Shown: piece by piece, positions 45,690 through 57,101 of the stretch | How the letters are laid out: each line of letters begins with the position of its first letter | Position numbering within the stretch: position 1 is the first letter of the stretch | Source: Apoda limacodes | Lineage: Eukaryota; Arthropoda; Insecta; Lepidoptera; Limacodidae | Assembly: GCA_946406115.1 (NCBI GenBank) | Contig: OX291543.1 | Span: forward strand, 36,544,815 to 36,608,814 | DNA: 64,000 bases | Direction: 5' to 3' | Notes under the pieces: generated by a model | Told to the model about the DNA's origin: nothing | Database searches by the model: none | The model's input: only the letters and a program-made list of their open reading frames with translations | Position numbers and translations under genes: made by a program

Positions 45690-46230
45690 TAAGAATTGAC
45701 ACTAATCTTCAGCTAATAGGAGCCATTCCATAAATACTTTTACTCATGAGTGCAGTTTCGCATTTTTTTAAACATAATTTTGTTCAATGTTGAGCTCGTG
45801 TGGATCTAATTCTTCCTTTTGTCCATTTTACAAAAAGAGATGGATTGCACTTAACAAAAATACATATTTCCAAAATTTATAAAGATGGAAGTGTCGATAT
45901 TTTCAGTTTTTTAAATGCAGGTTTGCAACTATCTTGAGTTTTTAAACCACACATTGCTCGAACACATCGCTTCTGGGCTTTGAAAACTGATTCCATTTCA
46001 GTAGAATTACCCCAAAATATAACTCGATATCTGAGTAATAATCCTACAAAGCCTTAATAAGACATTAAAACTGCATCGAGGTTAACTTTTTTTGACAAAT
46101 TATAAAGTGCATAGGCAAATTTACTAAGCTTCATACATATTTCTTCAATTTGAGGTTTCCATGTTAACTGACTATCGATTAGGAGCCCTAGAAATTTAGT
46201 TGTGTTTAAACTTTCTAGTTCAATATCTTA
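45690..46230 (-). pseudogene. Antisense LINE ORF2 C-terminal fragment
   Basis: On the - strand, frames near 46190-46080 read IDSQLTWKPQIEEICMKLSK. From about 46050 one reads IFWGNSTEMESVFKAQKRC and then LKTQDSCKPAFKKLKISTLP. This is the RT thumb and C-terminal region. Several stops are present. Confidence 0.75.
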
Positions 46231-46609
46231 GATGCGGCTGATCATCCCCGTGGTGTAAGTTGTAGGGTACACGTACGTGACTCATCATAAAAAAAGTATG
46301 TAAAAAGCAACGGGTGAATGTGTGGTGTGTCTAGGGTGTCATGTGGTAGGTATTGTTGGCCATATTCCTGATGTAAGTGCGTTTATAAATATCACAGGGC
46401 CACGGAGACGACACAAGTAACTTTCGGAATTCGAACAAATAACAAAGAAGCTGAATATTGTTTTTCATATCACTGGGGTGGCTGTGTTTCTGTTTTTAAA
46501 CTTGTTATTGGTTTAGTTTTATGACCCAGTTGTGATTACAATTGCTGGGCATAGTTTGGAACAGATTAGGTTCCTTTTTGTATATTTTTTTTATGCCTGA
46601 CTATGCAAT
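46231..46609. other. No gene seen
   Basis: Unclassified AT-rich DNA. Confidence 0.45.
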
Positions 46610-47045
46610 TGGCTGATGTAGCCATTACTGCTTCACCGGGTTTTTGGGCGAGACTCTGAAGGAGCCTCAGCCCATATAGCGCCCAACGCTCAAGGGCTCC
46701 CCGCGGGGGAAGCCTCGGCTTGGGTTGTCGCTCTTGGGGTCGTCCCTTCGACTAGCGTCAGTCTTGAACCCGAAGGTGAGTCAGCGCCAGGGGATTTCCC
46801 TGTTATTCGGGTGCGTTTGCGAGTGAGTGGGGGCAAGAAACGACCCGGCACTCTTTGATCGAGTATCCGTGCCGTTGCCGAAGAACCCGGGGACGTCGGC
46901 GTCGTGTTAGAGGGGAGGCCGTTGAGACTAGTCTCGCAGTCCGGATAGCGAGATCGTCATCTGGGGCCGTTACTACGAGCCGAGGCTGCCTAACAATAGG
47001 TTTTTGACCGTGCCGAGGTCTGTCAGGGGATGATAGTTTGTGGAT
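46610..47045 (-). repeat. GC-rich interspersed repeat, uninterrupted copy
   Basis: It is the reverse complement of the sequence split across 51662-51838 and 53012-53290. Shared pieces include ACGTCCCCGGGTTC, GACAACCCAAGCCGAGGCT and GCTGAGGCTCCTTCAGAG. About 430 bp, no coding sense, class unknown. The ORF 46803-47081 is a chance frame in it. Confidence 0.75.
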
Positions 47046-48218
47046 TGCACAATTAATCGGTTTGGGTGATTTTGTGTACACTCAAAACAGCAGACTACCA
47101 GATATTTATTTATTTATATTTTCATCCAAACTTACAACTATCTTTACAGGTTTTATATCTCCAATGCGAAGTTGTTAATAAAATAAACTTATTCCACTTT
47201 ATACTAATAACAGTAACAGATAATAAATAGTGTTTTCTTTATCTTTATCTTTGTGAATTCACTCAGAATACAACAGAATAGGTCCAACTCGTCCGCTATG
47301 AGGTTCAGAGTGCAATTCACCTGCGCGGAGCGGCGATTCACCAGCGCGGTGCGGCCAGCAGACGCAGTCGCCGCCTTCTCCATACACTTGCGGGTTACAT
47401 GTCTTTCCCCTCAGAATTTTAAAAATATAAGAAACTAAAGCCAATTCTTTTCTGACCTTTAGTAGGTTCTCTTGATCTTGATCCAGAGGCCCTAGTTATA
47501 ACTTTGAATCTATTCAACTAGACTCCAGCAAGCATCTTTTTTTTACTTTTTAAAATTTAAAGACTGTTGATTTATTGTCAATTGTAGTTAATAACTCTAA
47601 AAATAAGTAAAGTTCATTTATTTTTTGTGGAGCTTTAAACGTCTGACAAAAATTTTGGCCCATGGAAAGTGTCTGACACTTATAATACTATTTTAGAATA
47701 AAATACTACAAAACATATATAAAAATCAGCCATTTAACTTTAAGTTAAGTAACCCTTATTTTTAGTTTCCTTTCTTACGTGGTACCTGCCCAGGTGTCAC
47801 AAGGGTAGCTCCACAAGCACGCAAGTATTCAAAGAACATAAGACGCTACTGAGAACCTAAGGTTTCATCTATGTGAAAATAAGTTATGTCAGATCGCTCT
47901 GGGATCTTTATTTTTTGTGGAGCTTTAAAGCGTCTGACAAAAGTTTTGGCCCATGGAAAGCGAAAATGTGTTTATCTTTAAAATAATCATAAAATATAAT
48001 TTTATAAATAGAGTAAGGGACATAACCTTCGGTCCACAAAATACCTTTATTTCTCTCTATTCAAGCCACATTTAAACGTTCTTTTTTTGTTTAATTGTAG
48101 AATGGGTAAAGTGGTTTAATCAATAACACATAGACATGTTTTTCTGACTGAATTGCTATTTCTTTTAATATAACTTTATTGTCTTTACTTTTGTTACCTT
48201 GTATATCTACAATAAGAT
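47046..48218. other. Unclassified DNA left of the Polinton
   Basis: Holds a GC-rich patch (47290-47400) and two direct copies of a 55-bp segment (TTTTTTGTGGAGCTTTAAA, then TTTTGGCCCATGGAAAG) at about 47618-47672 and 47908-47963. The Polinton terminus should lie in this stretch but I cannot identify it. Confidence 0.5.
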
Positions 48219-49410
48219 TCATGATGATTTTCGAATAATATTGCTTAATGGTTTATACTCGAACAGATGATCATTAATGATTAGACAGTTAGCCGCTGTA
48301 TTTTCTGCTATGTCTTCAGAAGACTCGATTTCTAAGCGACCGTCCACTAGACCAGTTTTCAGTGAATCATTTTGTCTTGAACAATCAATTACAAAAAGCA
48401 GGGTTTTTTCTTTAAATGTGTGCAAATCAAGGAAGGGATCCACGCGAGAGCCGTAATACGAGTGTCGAAAAAGAGCAAACATTTTGTATAATATGCTGTA
48501 CCTTCTTCAAATTTCAAATTAAGTGAATCATAAGAAAAATACTGAGAATTTACAAATAATTTGTTATTTTTCAATGATCAAATACGGATGAACTTATGGT
48601 ATTATTAAATTTTCTGTCAGTTTGTAACCCAACTACTACAAATATTGGTTTTTCTAGCTGAGTAGTAGTTTTAATAGACCAAGAGTGCTTTGTAGTTTTA
48701 GGTAATAAAGGATACTCGTACAAATCCCAATTTCTTAATGCCAACTGTTTCTAAATGCTTAAGTAATGTTAGTCTATTACGATCAGAAACTTTGATATGA
48801 GGTACACGCCATTGTATTTTTTGAATATCTATATTTATGTTATCCTTTTTTTTATAATCACACTATTTAAAACAGAACTGTTTCTGTGTAAAATAAATTC
48901 ATGTCTACAATTTATGACAATTTTGTCGTAATCTTCCGCAAACCCCCTTAATGGCATAATGATATTGAAATGTCCTTTATTTTGTTTAATTCCATTAATT
49001 TTCCAACCCCATAGTGCCGCAACTTTACCTTCTCCTTGATTCATTGAGATAAAGGATTTCATTGTAGTGGTAATGCCGACAATTTTTGTTTGTTCTATTT
49101 CGATACCATTCAACTCATATCTTATATCTTTAAATAAAAATGATACTGGATTATTTATAAAATTAATTTCTTTCTGTATGATTTTTCCTGTTGCATCTTT
49201 TGTGCTAGCACTTGCATATCCTTCAATGAAAGAAGAAAAAAGAAGAAGAACCAAAGATGCAAGTACATACATGTCTTGCTGATGGATGGGTATCCTGATT
49301 TCATCGATTTCTTTAAAGCTGTTGTAATATGGATTAAAACTATGTATCTCATAACCATTTATGGAATTGTCATGATGCGGCAAATCGTTAATTTTATATT
49401 TTAAAACCAA
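48219..49410 (-). pseudogene. Polinton major capsid protein (double jelly roll) pseudogene
   Basis: The N-terminal frame (49410-48835) has IHSFNPYYNS, EIRIPIHQQDMY, FLFKDIRYELNGIEIEQTK and GFAEDYDKIVINCRHEFIL, the first jelly-roll region. A frame break separates PHIKVSDRNRL and the LYEYPLLP block (about 48830-48690). Then come LFVNSQYFSYDSLNLKFEEG (about 48550) and the last frame with LLFVIDCSRQNDSLKTG and ENTAANCLIINDHLFEY to the stop at 48219. The length matches a nearly full-size gene. At least three shifts, plus an Ala/Lys-rich scrambled patch near 49250-49180, disable it. Confidence 0.88.
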
Positions 49411-49686
49411 GTGCTTGCAGTTTTTTTTTATTATTCCTCGTTATATTTTTAGTGGATTTAAAACGTCCTCTTTCTTTCGATATTGGAGGTGAAATATGAA
49501 GTTTTCTTTTGTTGACCAGGCTTTTATCAGTTTTCACGATCGTTTTTATTCAATATGTTTACTCAATTTAATTGAAAACAAGCAACAATCAGTCCTGACA
49601 GTTGAAGAATAAGCGTTTGATGTACTGGGTCTTTTTATTTATTTACATGTTTGGTATAAGTAAACTAAATGTTAATGAATGTCTAC

Positions 49687-50040
49687 TTAGTTATTATAAG
49701 TCATCCAAAATGAGTTCAAAAATATTAAATATAAATGCCCACATTTGTATGAATGATTTCCTTGTATATTATCGTAGTTATATCATATATTTTGTACTAG
49801 ATATTTTATAAACTCCATTGGTGATTTAAGATTACCATAACTATCAAAGTATTCAATATAATCGTTTATCTTTCCACACGCTACCCAATGAGTACCAGAA
49901 TTCTCAGAAGAATCTAAACTTATAACTCCACACTATTTTAAGAATGGTTTTTTTGGTAATTTATCTCTCATAAATACACCTCCAAAAAATGAATATTTTT
50001 CAAGTATTTGATTATATCAATGTTCGTTAAAGCTCTTTTG
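49687..50040 (-). pseudogene. Polinton adenain-type cysteine protease pseudogene
   Basis: A - strand frame reads GVFMRDKLPKKPFLK, then an in-frame stop, then SGTHWVACGKIND (catalytic His region), YFDSYGNLKSPMEFIKYL (Asp region) and, after a shift, CGHLYLIFL (catalytic Cys region). Adenain-type proteases mature capsid proteins. The gene is short of its N-terminus and has one stop and at least one frameshift. It lies between the capsid and pX-like genes, a usual neighbourhood. Confidence 0.8.
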
Positions 50041-50053
50041 GGTAGCCGGCTAT

Positions 50054-50384
50054 TTAGTTTTTTGCCTTTGTGACATAAATTTCTAGACCATCTGTATATG
50101 GTTTAAGATGTGGTCCTTTTCCAATACATAAGGCTTCTATTTCTTTATTATGCCTTTTTTATTCCTCCAACTGTTTTCTTGATCTTTCTTGATTTATATT
50201 CATTGAAAGCTTTTGTAATTCCTGCTACACCTCCAGCTAAACTGCCAGTAGCTGTCAGTCTAGCAAATATAGGTATTAATGGTAGAAATCCACCTGTTTT
50301 AGGTACTGGTTTGACCCTAGGTATTTCCACGGGTAAGTCAGATGCCAATTCTCAAGCAGCTGCATATTTTAGCTCCTTTAACAT
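50054..50384 (-). pseudogene. Polinton pX-like minor virion protein pseudogene
   Basis: The start ATG at 50384 is followed by an early TGA (after KELKYAAA). The frame then reads LPVEIPRVKPVPKTGGFLPL, IPIF, an Ala/Gly-rich hydrophobic stretch and KAFNEYKSRKIKK. After a shift, GKGPHLKPYTDGLEIYV ends the protein at 50054. The GGFLPLIP-hydrophobic pattern resembles the C-terminus of adenovirus pX and its Polinton counterparts. The early stop and a frame change make it a pseudogene. The left edge of the tandem duplication (50171) falls inside it. Confidence 0.72.
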
Positions 50385-50664
50385 TTTCTTACATTAAGGT
50401 TTTAAATTACGGATATGTTTTTTTGTATGTGTAACAATATTATTAAAGGTTTTTTTCAGACCAGCCCCTGAAGTTACTTGAATATAATTTTCAGAAGTTT
50501 TTCTGTATATTTTTCGTTGCTTTTCTTTGATAACATTATGTCGTTTTTTCACAATTTTTTATTTTTTTATTAGTACTATAAAAGTGAATGAGGTCTTTAT
50601 TACTCAAAGAATCATACACCACTGAGAACAAAGGAACCAGGAAAAAAAATCGGCAGTGAATCCA

Positions 50665-50942
50665 TTCTCACACTTTAGAACCGAAATGGTGGCGTACAGT
50701 GCGGTTTCAGAGAAACTTCCTCCCGCGAACGCTTAGGTTGTGGAATGAGCTCCCTGCGTAGGTTTTCTCTAAGGACTACAGTATGGGGTTTTTCAAAAAA
50801 GAAGTTATTAGATTTCTGAAGGGTCGGTAACGCGAGAGTGATGCCCTTGGTGTTGCAAGCGTACATCGGCTACGGTGACCGCTTACCATCAGGTGGACCG
50901 TAGGCTTGTTTGCCACCTTAGTGGTATAAAAAAAAAAAAAAA
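50665..50942 (+). mobile_element. 3' end of BMC1-like LINE, sense (unit 1)
   Basis: Matches the 3' end of the 39.3-42.4 kb element and ends GTGGTATAAAAAAA. It is inserted between the pX-like and integrase pseudogenes. The 50675-50866 opposite-strand ORF is a shadow. Confidence 0.88.
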
Positions 50943-51019
50943 TAATTGGAAATAATCCCAAGTACTAGTACTTTACCTAGGTTGAATCGAATTAAATTAA
51001 ACGGTAATTAAGTCAAAAC

Positions 51020-51662
51020 GTTTATCTTATCTATACTACTGTTTTCAGTTAAAGAGAGACCCAACCATTTAACATACCATTTGCTTCCTTTTCTCTTTAA
51101 AACCTTTTCTACCAGATATACAGGGTATTTAGTTTTTTTGGATTTCTTGTGCATAAAATGCTCCTAAAATTGGTCTACATTTTTCATCTTCTAATAAATA
51201 AGTTGTCGGCTTAGTATGTTATGCTTTTGTAATTTAAAAAAATTCTGTAGACCAGTTAGGTGTGAAACCTTTTCCAAAACATCCTTTATACTAGCTGATT
51301 CTAACGAAATCTCCTACTCTTAACCTCCAACACTTAAGAATTTTATTATTACTGTTAATATATCTCTCAAAAATACCTTTTTAATTATTATGATTAATGG
51401 TGGCTGGTGGTTTTCTATATATCTATTTGTAAATTTTTGGGAACACGCCCGTTTGTTAATAAAGTTTGAAACGCTTTAAACACGAGTTTTTAAGTTTTTT
51501 GTTCAAGTGAAATAGCCCAAGCATACTTTGAAAAGCAGTCAATAATTACCAATATGCATTTAAAACCAGAATTTACATTAGATATTTTTTTGCATATCTA
51601 TTAAATCAGCTTGCCAAAAGTCATCTATATCTTTCAAAATTACATTTCTTCGAGAAAAGTTC
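51020..51662 (-). pseudogene. Polinton integrase pseudogene (unit 1)
   Basis: On the - strand the order is: RRNVILKDIDDFWQADLIDM (first catalytic Asp), a shifted frame with CFSKYAWAISLEQK, then a jump to the C-terminal domain RLRVGDFVRIS, and finally YPVYLVEKVLKRKGSKWYVK, a chromodomain-like end. The block that should carry the catalytic Glu is missing. The integrase is of retroviral type and inserts the element DNA in functional Polintons. Several stops are present. Confidence 0.8.
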
Positions 51663-51838
51663 TCATCCCCCGACCGACCTCGGCATGGTCGCAAACTATC
51701 GTTAGGAGGCCTCGGCACGTATTAACGGCCCCAGATGACGATCTCGCTGCCCGGATAGCGAGATTAGTCTCTACGACCTCCCCGAATTAGGACTCCCCCC
51801 CCCCACACGACGTCCCCGGGTTCGTCGGCGCCCGAACG
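51662..51838 (+). repeat. GC-rich interspersed repeat, 5' half (unit 1)
   Basis: Starts TCATCCCCCGACCGACCTCGG. It is interrupted after GGATACACTAG by a LINE and resumes at about 53012. Confidence 0.75.
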
Positions 51839-53011
51839 GATACACTAGCTACTACACTACTACACTAACTACACACTCCCATATCATGTAAAAAATCATG
51901 ACATTGTCTTATTTGCTGATGACACCTCTTTGCTTTTTAAAGTTAAGAGACGACAGATATATTACAATGAATAAAATAATGCCCTTTCTAAAATTGTAAT
52001 TTGGTTTAACGCTAATAATTTGTTACTTAATGAAAAAAAAATCAAATGTGTTAAATTTACATTACCAAATGTTAGTCAGAGACAGACATGTATTAATATT
52101 AATGGCGAGCAATTAGAACTTGTTAATTCAACAGTCTTTCTTGGCATAACGCTGGACTCCATACTTCAATGGGGTCCTCATATTCATAACCTAGCCAAAA
52201 AAACTTAGCTCTGCTGTGTATGCGATCAAGAAAATAAGACAATTGACCGATGTCGACACTGCATAAATAGTATATTTTAGCTATTTCCATAGTTCATTGA
52301 CATATGGTATCCTATTGTGGGGTAGCGCTGCTGATATAAATACAATATGTTTTTACAAATAAGGGCAATTCGTGCTATTTATATCTAGGATATCTTTAGG
52401 GAAGTAATAATTTTAACTTTAGTGTCGCAGTACATATATGAAAATCTTTTATATGTACATAAAAATAACAATAGTTTCAGCAAAACAAGTGACGTTCACA
52501 AAGTAAATACTAGAAGTCAAAATAAGCTGCTGGTGCATGATACACGTCTACACAAAATAAGTAACTCTTTTATGGGGCAATGTATACACTTTTACAAGAA
52601 AGTTCCCAATAAAATTCAAAATCTATCAATAAGTAAATTTAAATCTTTTATCAAGCAGGTACTTTGTAAAAAGGCATACTACAATATTTCAGACTATGTA
52701 AATGATAAAAATCCTTGGGACTGATGATGCTCATTTACAGGATGCATAGGTAAACCAATTGTACGGCTAAAATTTATATTATTTAAAACATTAATTGTAT
52801 TTTTAGTTTATTTGTATTATTGATAGTGTTTTTAAAAGAGTAACTATCGAGTTTCTTGCCGGATTCTTCTCGGTAGAAATCAACAACATTGTGAACCGGC
52901 GGGTAGGTGGGAGGGTTCAAAAAATATATTTTATAACTTTGACGATTCAAAAGTGATTGTAAAATCCTTATTTGAATAAACCATTTTAACTTTGACTTTG
53001 ACTTTGACTAG
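51839..53011 (+). pseudogene. Sense LINE fragment (NDKNPW family), unit 1
   Basis: The RT catalytic block is visible near 51905 (IVLFADDTSLLFKVKRRQ, with shifts). Then come LLLNEKKIKCVKFTLPN and GITLDSILQWGPHIHNLAKK (52020-52208), and the thumb YFHSLLTYGILLWGSAAD in a shifted frame. The C-terminal frame 52422-52724 ends NDKNPWD. The tail is a CTTTGA repeat at about 52990-53008. It is 5' truncated and inserted in the GC-rich repeat. ACTAG on both sides may be a short target duplication. Confidence 0.85.
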
Positions 53012-53290
53012 GTATTAAAAAGTGCCGGGGCGCTTCTTGCCCCCACTCAATCGCAACCGCACCCGCGTAACGGGGAACTCCCCTCCTAGCGGTGACTCAC
53101 CTTCGGGTTCGAGACTCACTCCGGTCAAAGGGACGCCCCCGAGAGCGACAACCCAAGCCGAGGCTGCCCCCGCAGGGAGCCCTTGAGCATTGGGCGCTAT
53201 ACGGGCTGAGGCTCCTTCAGAGACTTGCCCAAAAAAAAGCCCGGTGAAGCAGTAATGGCTGCAACAGCCAACTGCATAGTCAGTTCAGAA
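53012..53290 (+). repeat. GC-rich interspersed repeat, 3' half (unit 1)
   Basis: Continues the sequence broken at 51838, ending with CAACTGCATAGTCAG. The 53225-53407 ORF is a chance frame across its end. Confidence 0.75.
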
Positions 53291-53587
53291 AAAAAAAGAG
53301 GAAAGTTTACAACGTCCACTTGGCTCAAAGTGTTTATTTATTTTTGCTTCCAGATCTTTTGTTACAATATCACTTTCAATTTTTTTTATCCTTTGTGTCA
53401 AACGTAAAACTACCTTGCTGAGAGTTCTAAATTCACTTAAACATTCTTGCATAATTTTATGTAATCCTTAAAAATGTAATCCTTATAAAAATTAGTGTCT
53501 GATTCACAATTATTTTTTTCTATATTCCCAAATATATCGTCATTCATGTTTAAGTTATTCTTCGTTACTAAAACAATAAATACATTT

Positions 53588-53899
53588 TTATTCTTTTATA
53601 ATACCAGCTTCTTTTAAATCTTCTATAATTGACACAATTTCGATATCATGATTACGGATCATCTCAATAAATATAATCTGTATTGCTGTTTTCTTGATCT
53701 TTCTTGATTTATATTCATTGAAAGCTTTTGTAATTCCTGCTACACCTCCAGCTAAACTGCCAGTAGCTGTCAGTCTTGCAAATATAGGTATTAATGGTAG
53801 AAATCCACCTGTTTTAGGTACTGGTTTGACCCTAGGTATTTCCACGGGTAAGTCAGATGCCAATTCTCAAGCAGCTGCATATTTTAGCTCCTTTAACAT
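53588..53899 (-). pseudogene. Chimeric ORF at the duplication junction
   Basis: The frame 53863-53588 starts as the pX-like protein (LPVEIPRVKPVPKTGGFLPL). At KKT/AIQ (about 53686) it passes in frame into the C-terminus of the PX-type protein (IEMIRNHDIEIVSIIEDL, then KEAGIIKE). It exists only because the tandem duplication joined the two genes. Whether it is transcribed is unknown. Confidence 0.8.
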
Positions 53900-54179
53900 T
53901 TTCTTACATTAAGGTTTTAAATTACGGATATGTTTTTTTGTATGTGTAACAATATTATTAAAGGTTTTTTTCAGACCAGCCCCTGAAGTTACTTGAATAT
54001 AATTTTCAGAAGTTTTTCTGTATATTTTTCGTTGCTTTTCTTTGATAACATTATGTCGTTTTTTCACAATTTTTTATTTTTTTATTAGTACTATAAAAGT
54101 GAATGAGGTCTTTATTACTCAAAGAATCATACACCACTGAGAACAAAGGAACCAGGAAAAAAAATCGGCAGTGAATCCA

Positions 54180-54456
54180 TTCTCACACTTTAGAACCGAA
54201 ATGGTGGCGTACAGTGCGGTTTCAGAGAAACTTCCTCCCGCGAACGCTTAGGTTGTGGAATGAGCTCCCTGCGTAGGTTTTCTCTAAGGACTACAGTATG
54301 GGGTTTTTCAAAAAAGAAGTTATTAGATTTCTGAAGGGTCGGTAACGCGAGAGTGATGCCCTTGGTGTTGCAAGCGTACATCGGCTACGGTGACCGCTTA
54401 CCATCAGGTGGACCGTAGGCTTGTTTGCCACCTTAGTGGTATAAAAAAAAAAAAAA
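54180..54456 (+). mobile_element. 3' end of BMC1-like LINE, sense (unit 2)
   Basis: Duplicate of 50665-50942. Confidence 0.88.
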
Positions 54457-54534
54457 ATAATTGGAAATAATCCCAAGTACTAGTACTTTACCTAGGTTGA
54501 ATCGAATTAAATTAAACGGTAATTAAGTCAAAAC

Positions 54535-55177
54535 GTTTATCTTATCTATACTACTGTTTTCAGTTAAAGAGAGACCCAACCATTTAACATACCATTTGCT
54601 TCCTTTTCTCTTTAAAACCTTTTCTACCAGATATACAGGGTATTTAGTTTTTTTGGATTTCTTGTGCATAAAATGCTCCTAAAATTGGTCTACATTTTTC
54701 ATCTTCTAATAAATAAGTTGTCGGCTTAGTATGTTATGCTTTTGTAATTTAAAAAAATTCTGTAGACCAGTTAGGTGTGAAACCTTTTCCAAAACATCCT
54801 TTATACTAGCTGATTCTAACGAAATCTCCTACTCTTAACCTCCAACACTTAAGAATTTTATTATTACTGTTAATATATCTCTCAAAAATACCTTTTTAAT
54901 TATTATGATTAATGGTGGCTGGTGGTTTTCTATATATCTATTTGTAAATTTTTGGGAACACGCCCGTTTGTTAATAAAGTTTGAAACGCTTTAAACACGA
55001 GTTTTTAAGTTTTTTGTTCAAGTGAAATAGCCCAAGCATACTTTGAAAAGCAGTCAATAATTACCAATATGCATTTAAAACCAGAATTTACATTAGATAT
55101 TTTTTTGCATATCTATTAAATCAGCTTGCCAAAAGTCATCTATATCTTTCAAAATTACATTTCTTCGAGAAAAGTTC
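54535..55177 (-). pseudogene. Polinton integrase pseudogene (unit 2)
   Basis: Duplicate of 51020-51662, with the same missing catalytic block and the same stops. The damage therefore predates the duplication. Confidence 0.8.
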
Positions 55178-55352
55178 TCATCCCCCGACCGACCTCGGCA
55201 TGGTCGCAAACTATCGTTAGGAGGCCTCGGCACGTATTAACGGCCCCAGATGACGATCTCGCTGCCCGGATAGCGAGATTAGTCTCTACGACCTCCCCGA
55301 ATTAGGACTCCCCCCCCCACACGACGTCCCCGGGTTCGTCGGCGCCCGAACG
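55176..55352 (+). repeat. GC-rich interspersed repeat, 5' half (unit 2)
   Basis: Duplicate of 51662-51838; its C-run is one base shorter. Confidence 0.75.
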
Positions 55353-56525
55353 GATACACTAGCTACTACACTACTACACTAACTACACACTCCCATATCA
55401 TGTAAAAAATCATGACATTGTCTTATTTGCTGATGACACCTCTTTGCTTTTTAAAGTTAAGAGACGACAGACATATTACAATGAATAAAATAATGCCCTT
55501 TCTAAAATTGTAATTTGGTTTAACGCTAATAATTTGTTACTTAATGAAAAAAAAATCAAATGTGTTAAATTTACATTACCAAATGTTAGTCAGAGACAGA
55601 CATGTATTAATATTAATGGCGAGCAATTAGAACTTGTTAATTCAACAGTCTTTCTTGGCATAACGCTGGACTCCATACTTCAATGGGGTCCTCATATTCA
55701 TAACCTAGCCAAAAAAACTTAGCTCTGCTGTGTATGCGATCAAGAAAATAAGACAATTGACCGATGTCGACACTGCATAAATAGTATATTTTAGCTATTT
55801 CCATAGTTCATTGACATATGGTATCCTATTGTGGGGTAGCGCTGCTGATATAAATACAATATGTTTTTACAAATAAGGGCAATTCGTGCTATTTATATCT
55901 AGGATATCTTTAGGGAAGTAATAATTTTAACTTTAGTGTCGCAGTACATATATGAAAATCTTTTATATGTACATAAAAATAACAATAGTTTCAGCAAAAC
56001 AAGTGACGTTCACAAAGTAAATACTAGAAGTCAAAATAAGCTGCTGGTGCATGATACACGTCTACACAAAATAAGTAACTCTTTTATGGGGCAATGTATA
56101 CACTTTTACAAGAAAGTTCCCAATAAAATTCAAAATCTATCAATAAGTAAATTTAAATCTTTTATCAAGCAGGTACTTTGTAAAAAGGCATACTACAATA
56201 TTTCAGACTATGTAAATGATAAAAATCCTTGGGACTGATGATGCTCATTTACAGGATGCATAGGTAAACCAATTGTACGGCTAAAATTTATATTATTTAA
56301 AACATTAATTGTATTTTTAGTTTATTTGTATTATTGATAGTGTTTTTAAAAGAGTAACTATCGAGTTTCTTGCCGGATTCTTCTCGGTAGAAATCAACAA
56401 CATTGTGAACCGGCGGGTAGGTGGGAGGGTTCAAAAAATATATTTTATAACTTTGACGATTCAAAAGTGATTGTAAAATCCTTATTTGAATAAACCATTT
56501 TAACTTTGACTTTGACTTTGACTAG
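55353..56525 (+). pseudogene. Sense LINE fragment (NDKNPW family), unit 2
   Basis: Duplicate of 51839-53011, with the same frame breaks. Confidence 0.85.
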
Positions 56526-56804
56526 GTATTAAAAAGTGCCGGGGCGCTTCTTGCCCCCACTCAATCGCAACCGCACCCGCGTAACGGGGAACTCCCCTCC
56601 TAGCGGTGACTCACCTTCGGGTTCGAGACTCACTCCGGTCAAAGGGACGCCCCCGAGAGCGACAACCCAAGCCGAGGCTGCCCCCGCAGGGAGCCCTTGA
56701 GCATTGGGCGCTATACGGGCTGAGGCTCCTTCAGAGACTTGCCCAAAAAAAAGCCCGGTGAAGCAGTAATGGCTGCAACAGCCAACTGCATAGTCAGTTC
56801 AGAA
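56526..56804 (+). repeat. GC-rich interspersed repeat, 3' half (unit 2)
   Basis: Duplicate of 53012-53290. Confidence 0.75.
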
Positions 56805-57101
56805 AAAAAAAGAGGAAAGTTTACAACGTCCACTTGGCTCAAAGTGTTTATTTATTTTTGCTTCCAGATCTTTTGTTACAATATCACTTTCAATTTTTTT
56901 TATCCTTTGTGTCAAACGTAAAACTACCTTGCTGAGAGTTCTAAATTCACTTAAACATTCTTGCATAATTTTATGTAATCCTTAAAAATGTAATCCTTAT
57001 AAAAATTAGTGTCTGATTCACAATTATTTTTTTCTATATTCCCAAATATATCGTCATTCATGTTTAAGTTATTCTTCGTTACTAAAACAATAAATACATT
57101 T

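Larger units (their letters stand above)
50171..53685. repeat. Tandem duplication, unit 1 (3515 bp)
   Basis: The offset to unit 2 is 3515 bases from CTGTTTTCTTGATC at 50171 and 53686, and 3514 after a C-run that is 10 long here and 9 there. Other differences seen: A/T near 50262 and T/C near 51948. The rest compared by eye is identical. Confidence 0.96.

Noticed and set aside
46803..47081. 92-codon ORF (and 53225-53407, 56739-56921)
   Set aside because: They lie in or across the GC-rich interspersed repeat and show no coding motifs; the two later ones are duplicates.
50675..50866. Antisense ORF repeated at 54190-54381
   Set aside because: It is the opposite strand of the BMC1-like LINE 3' end.
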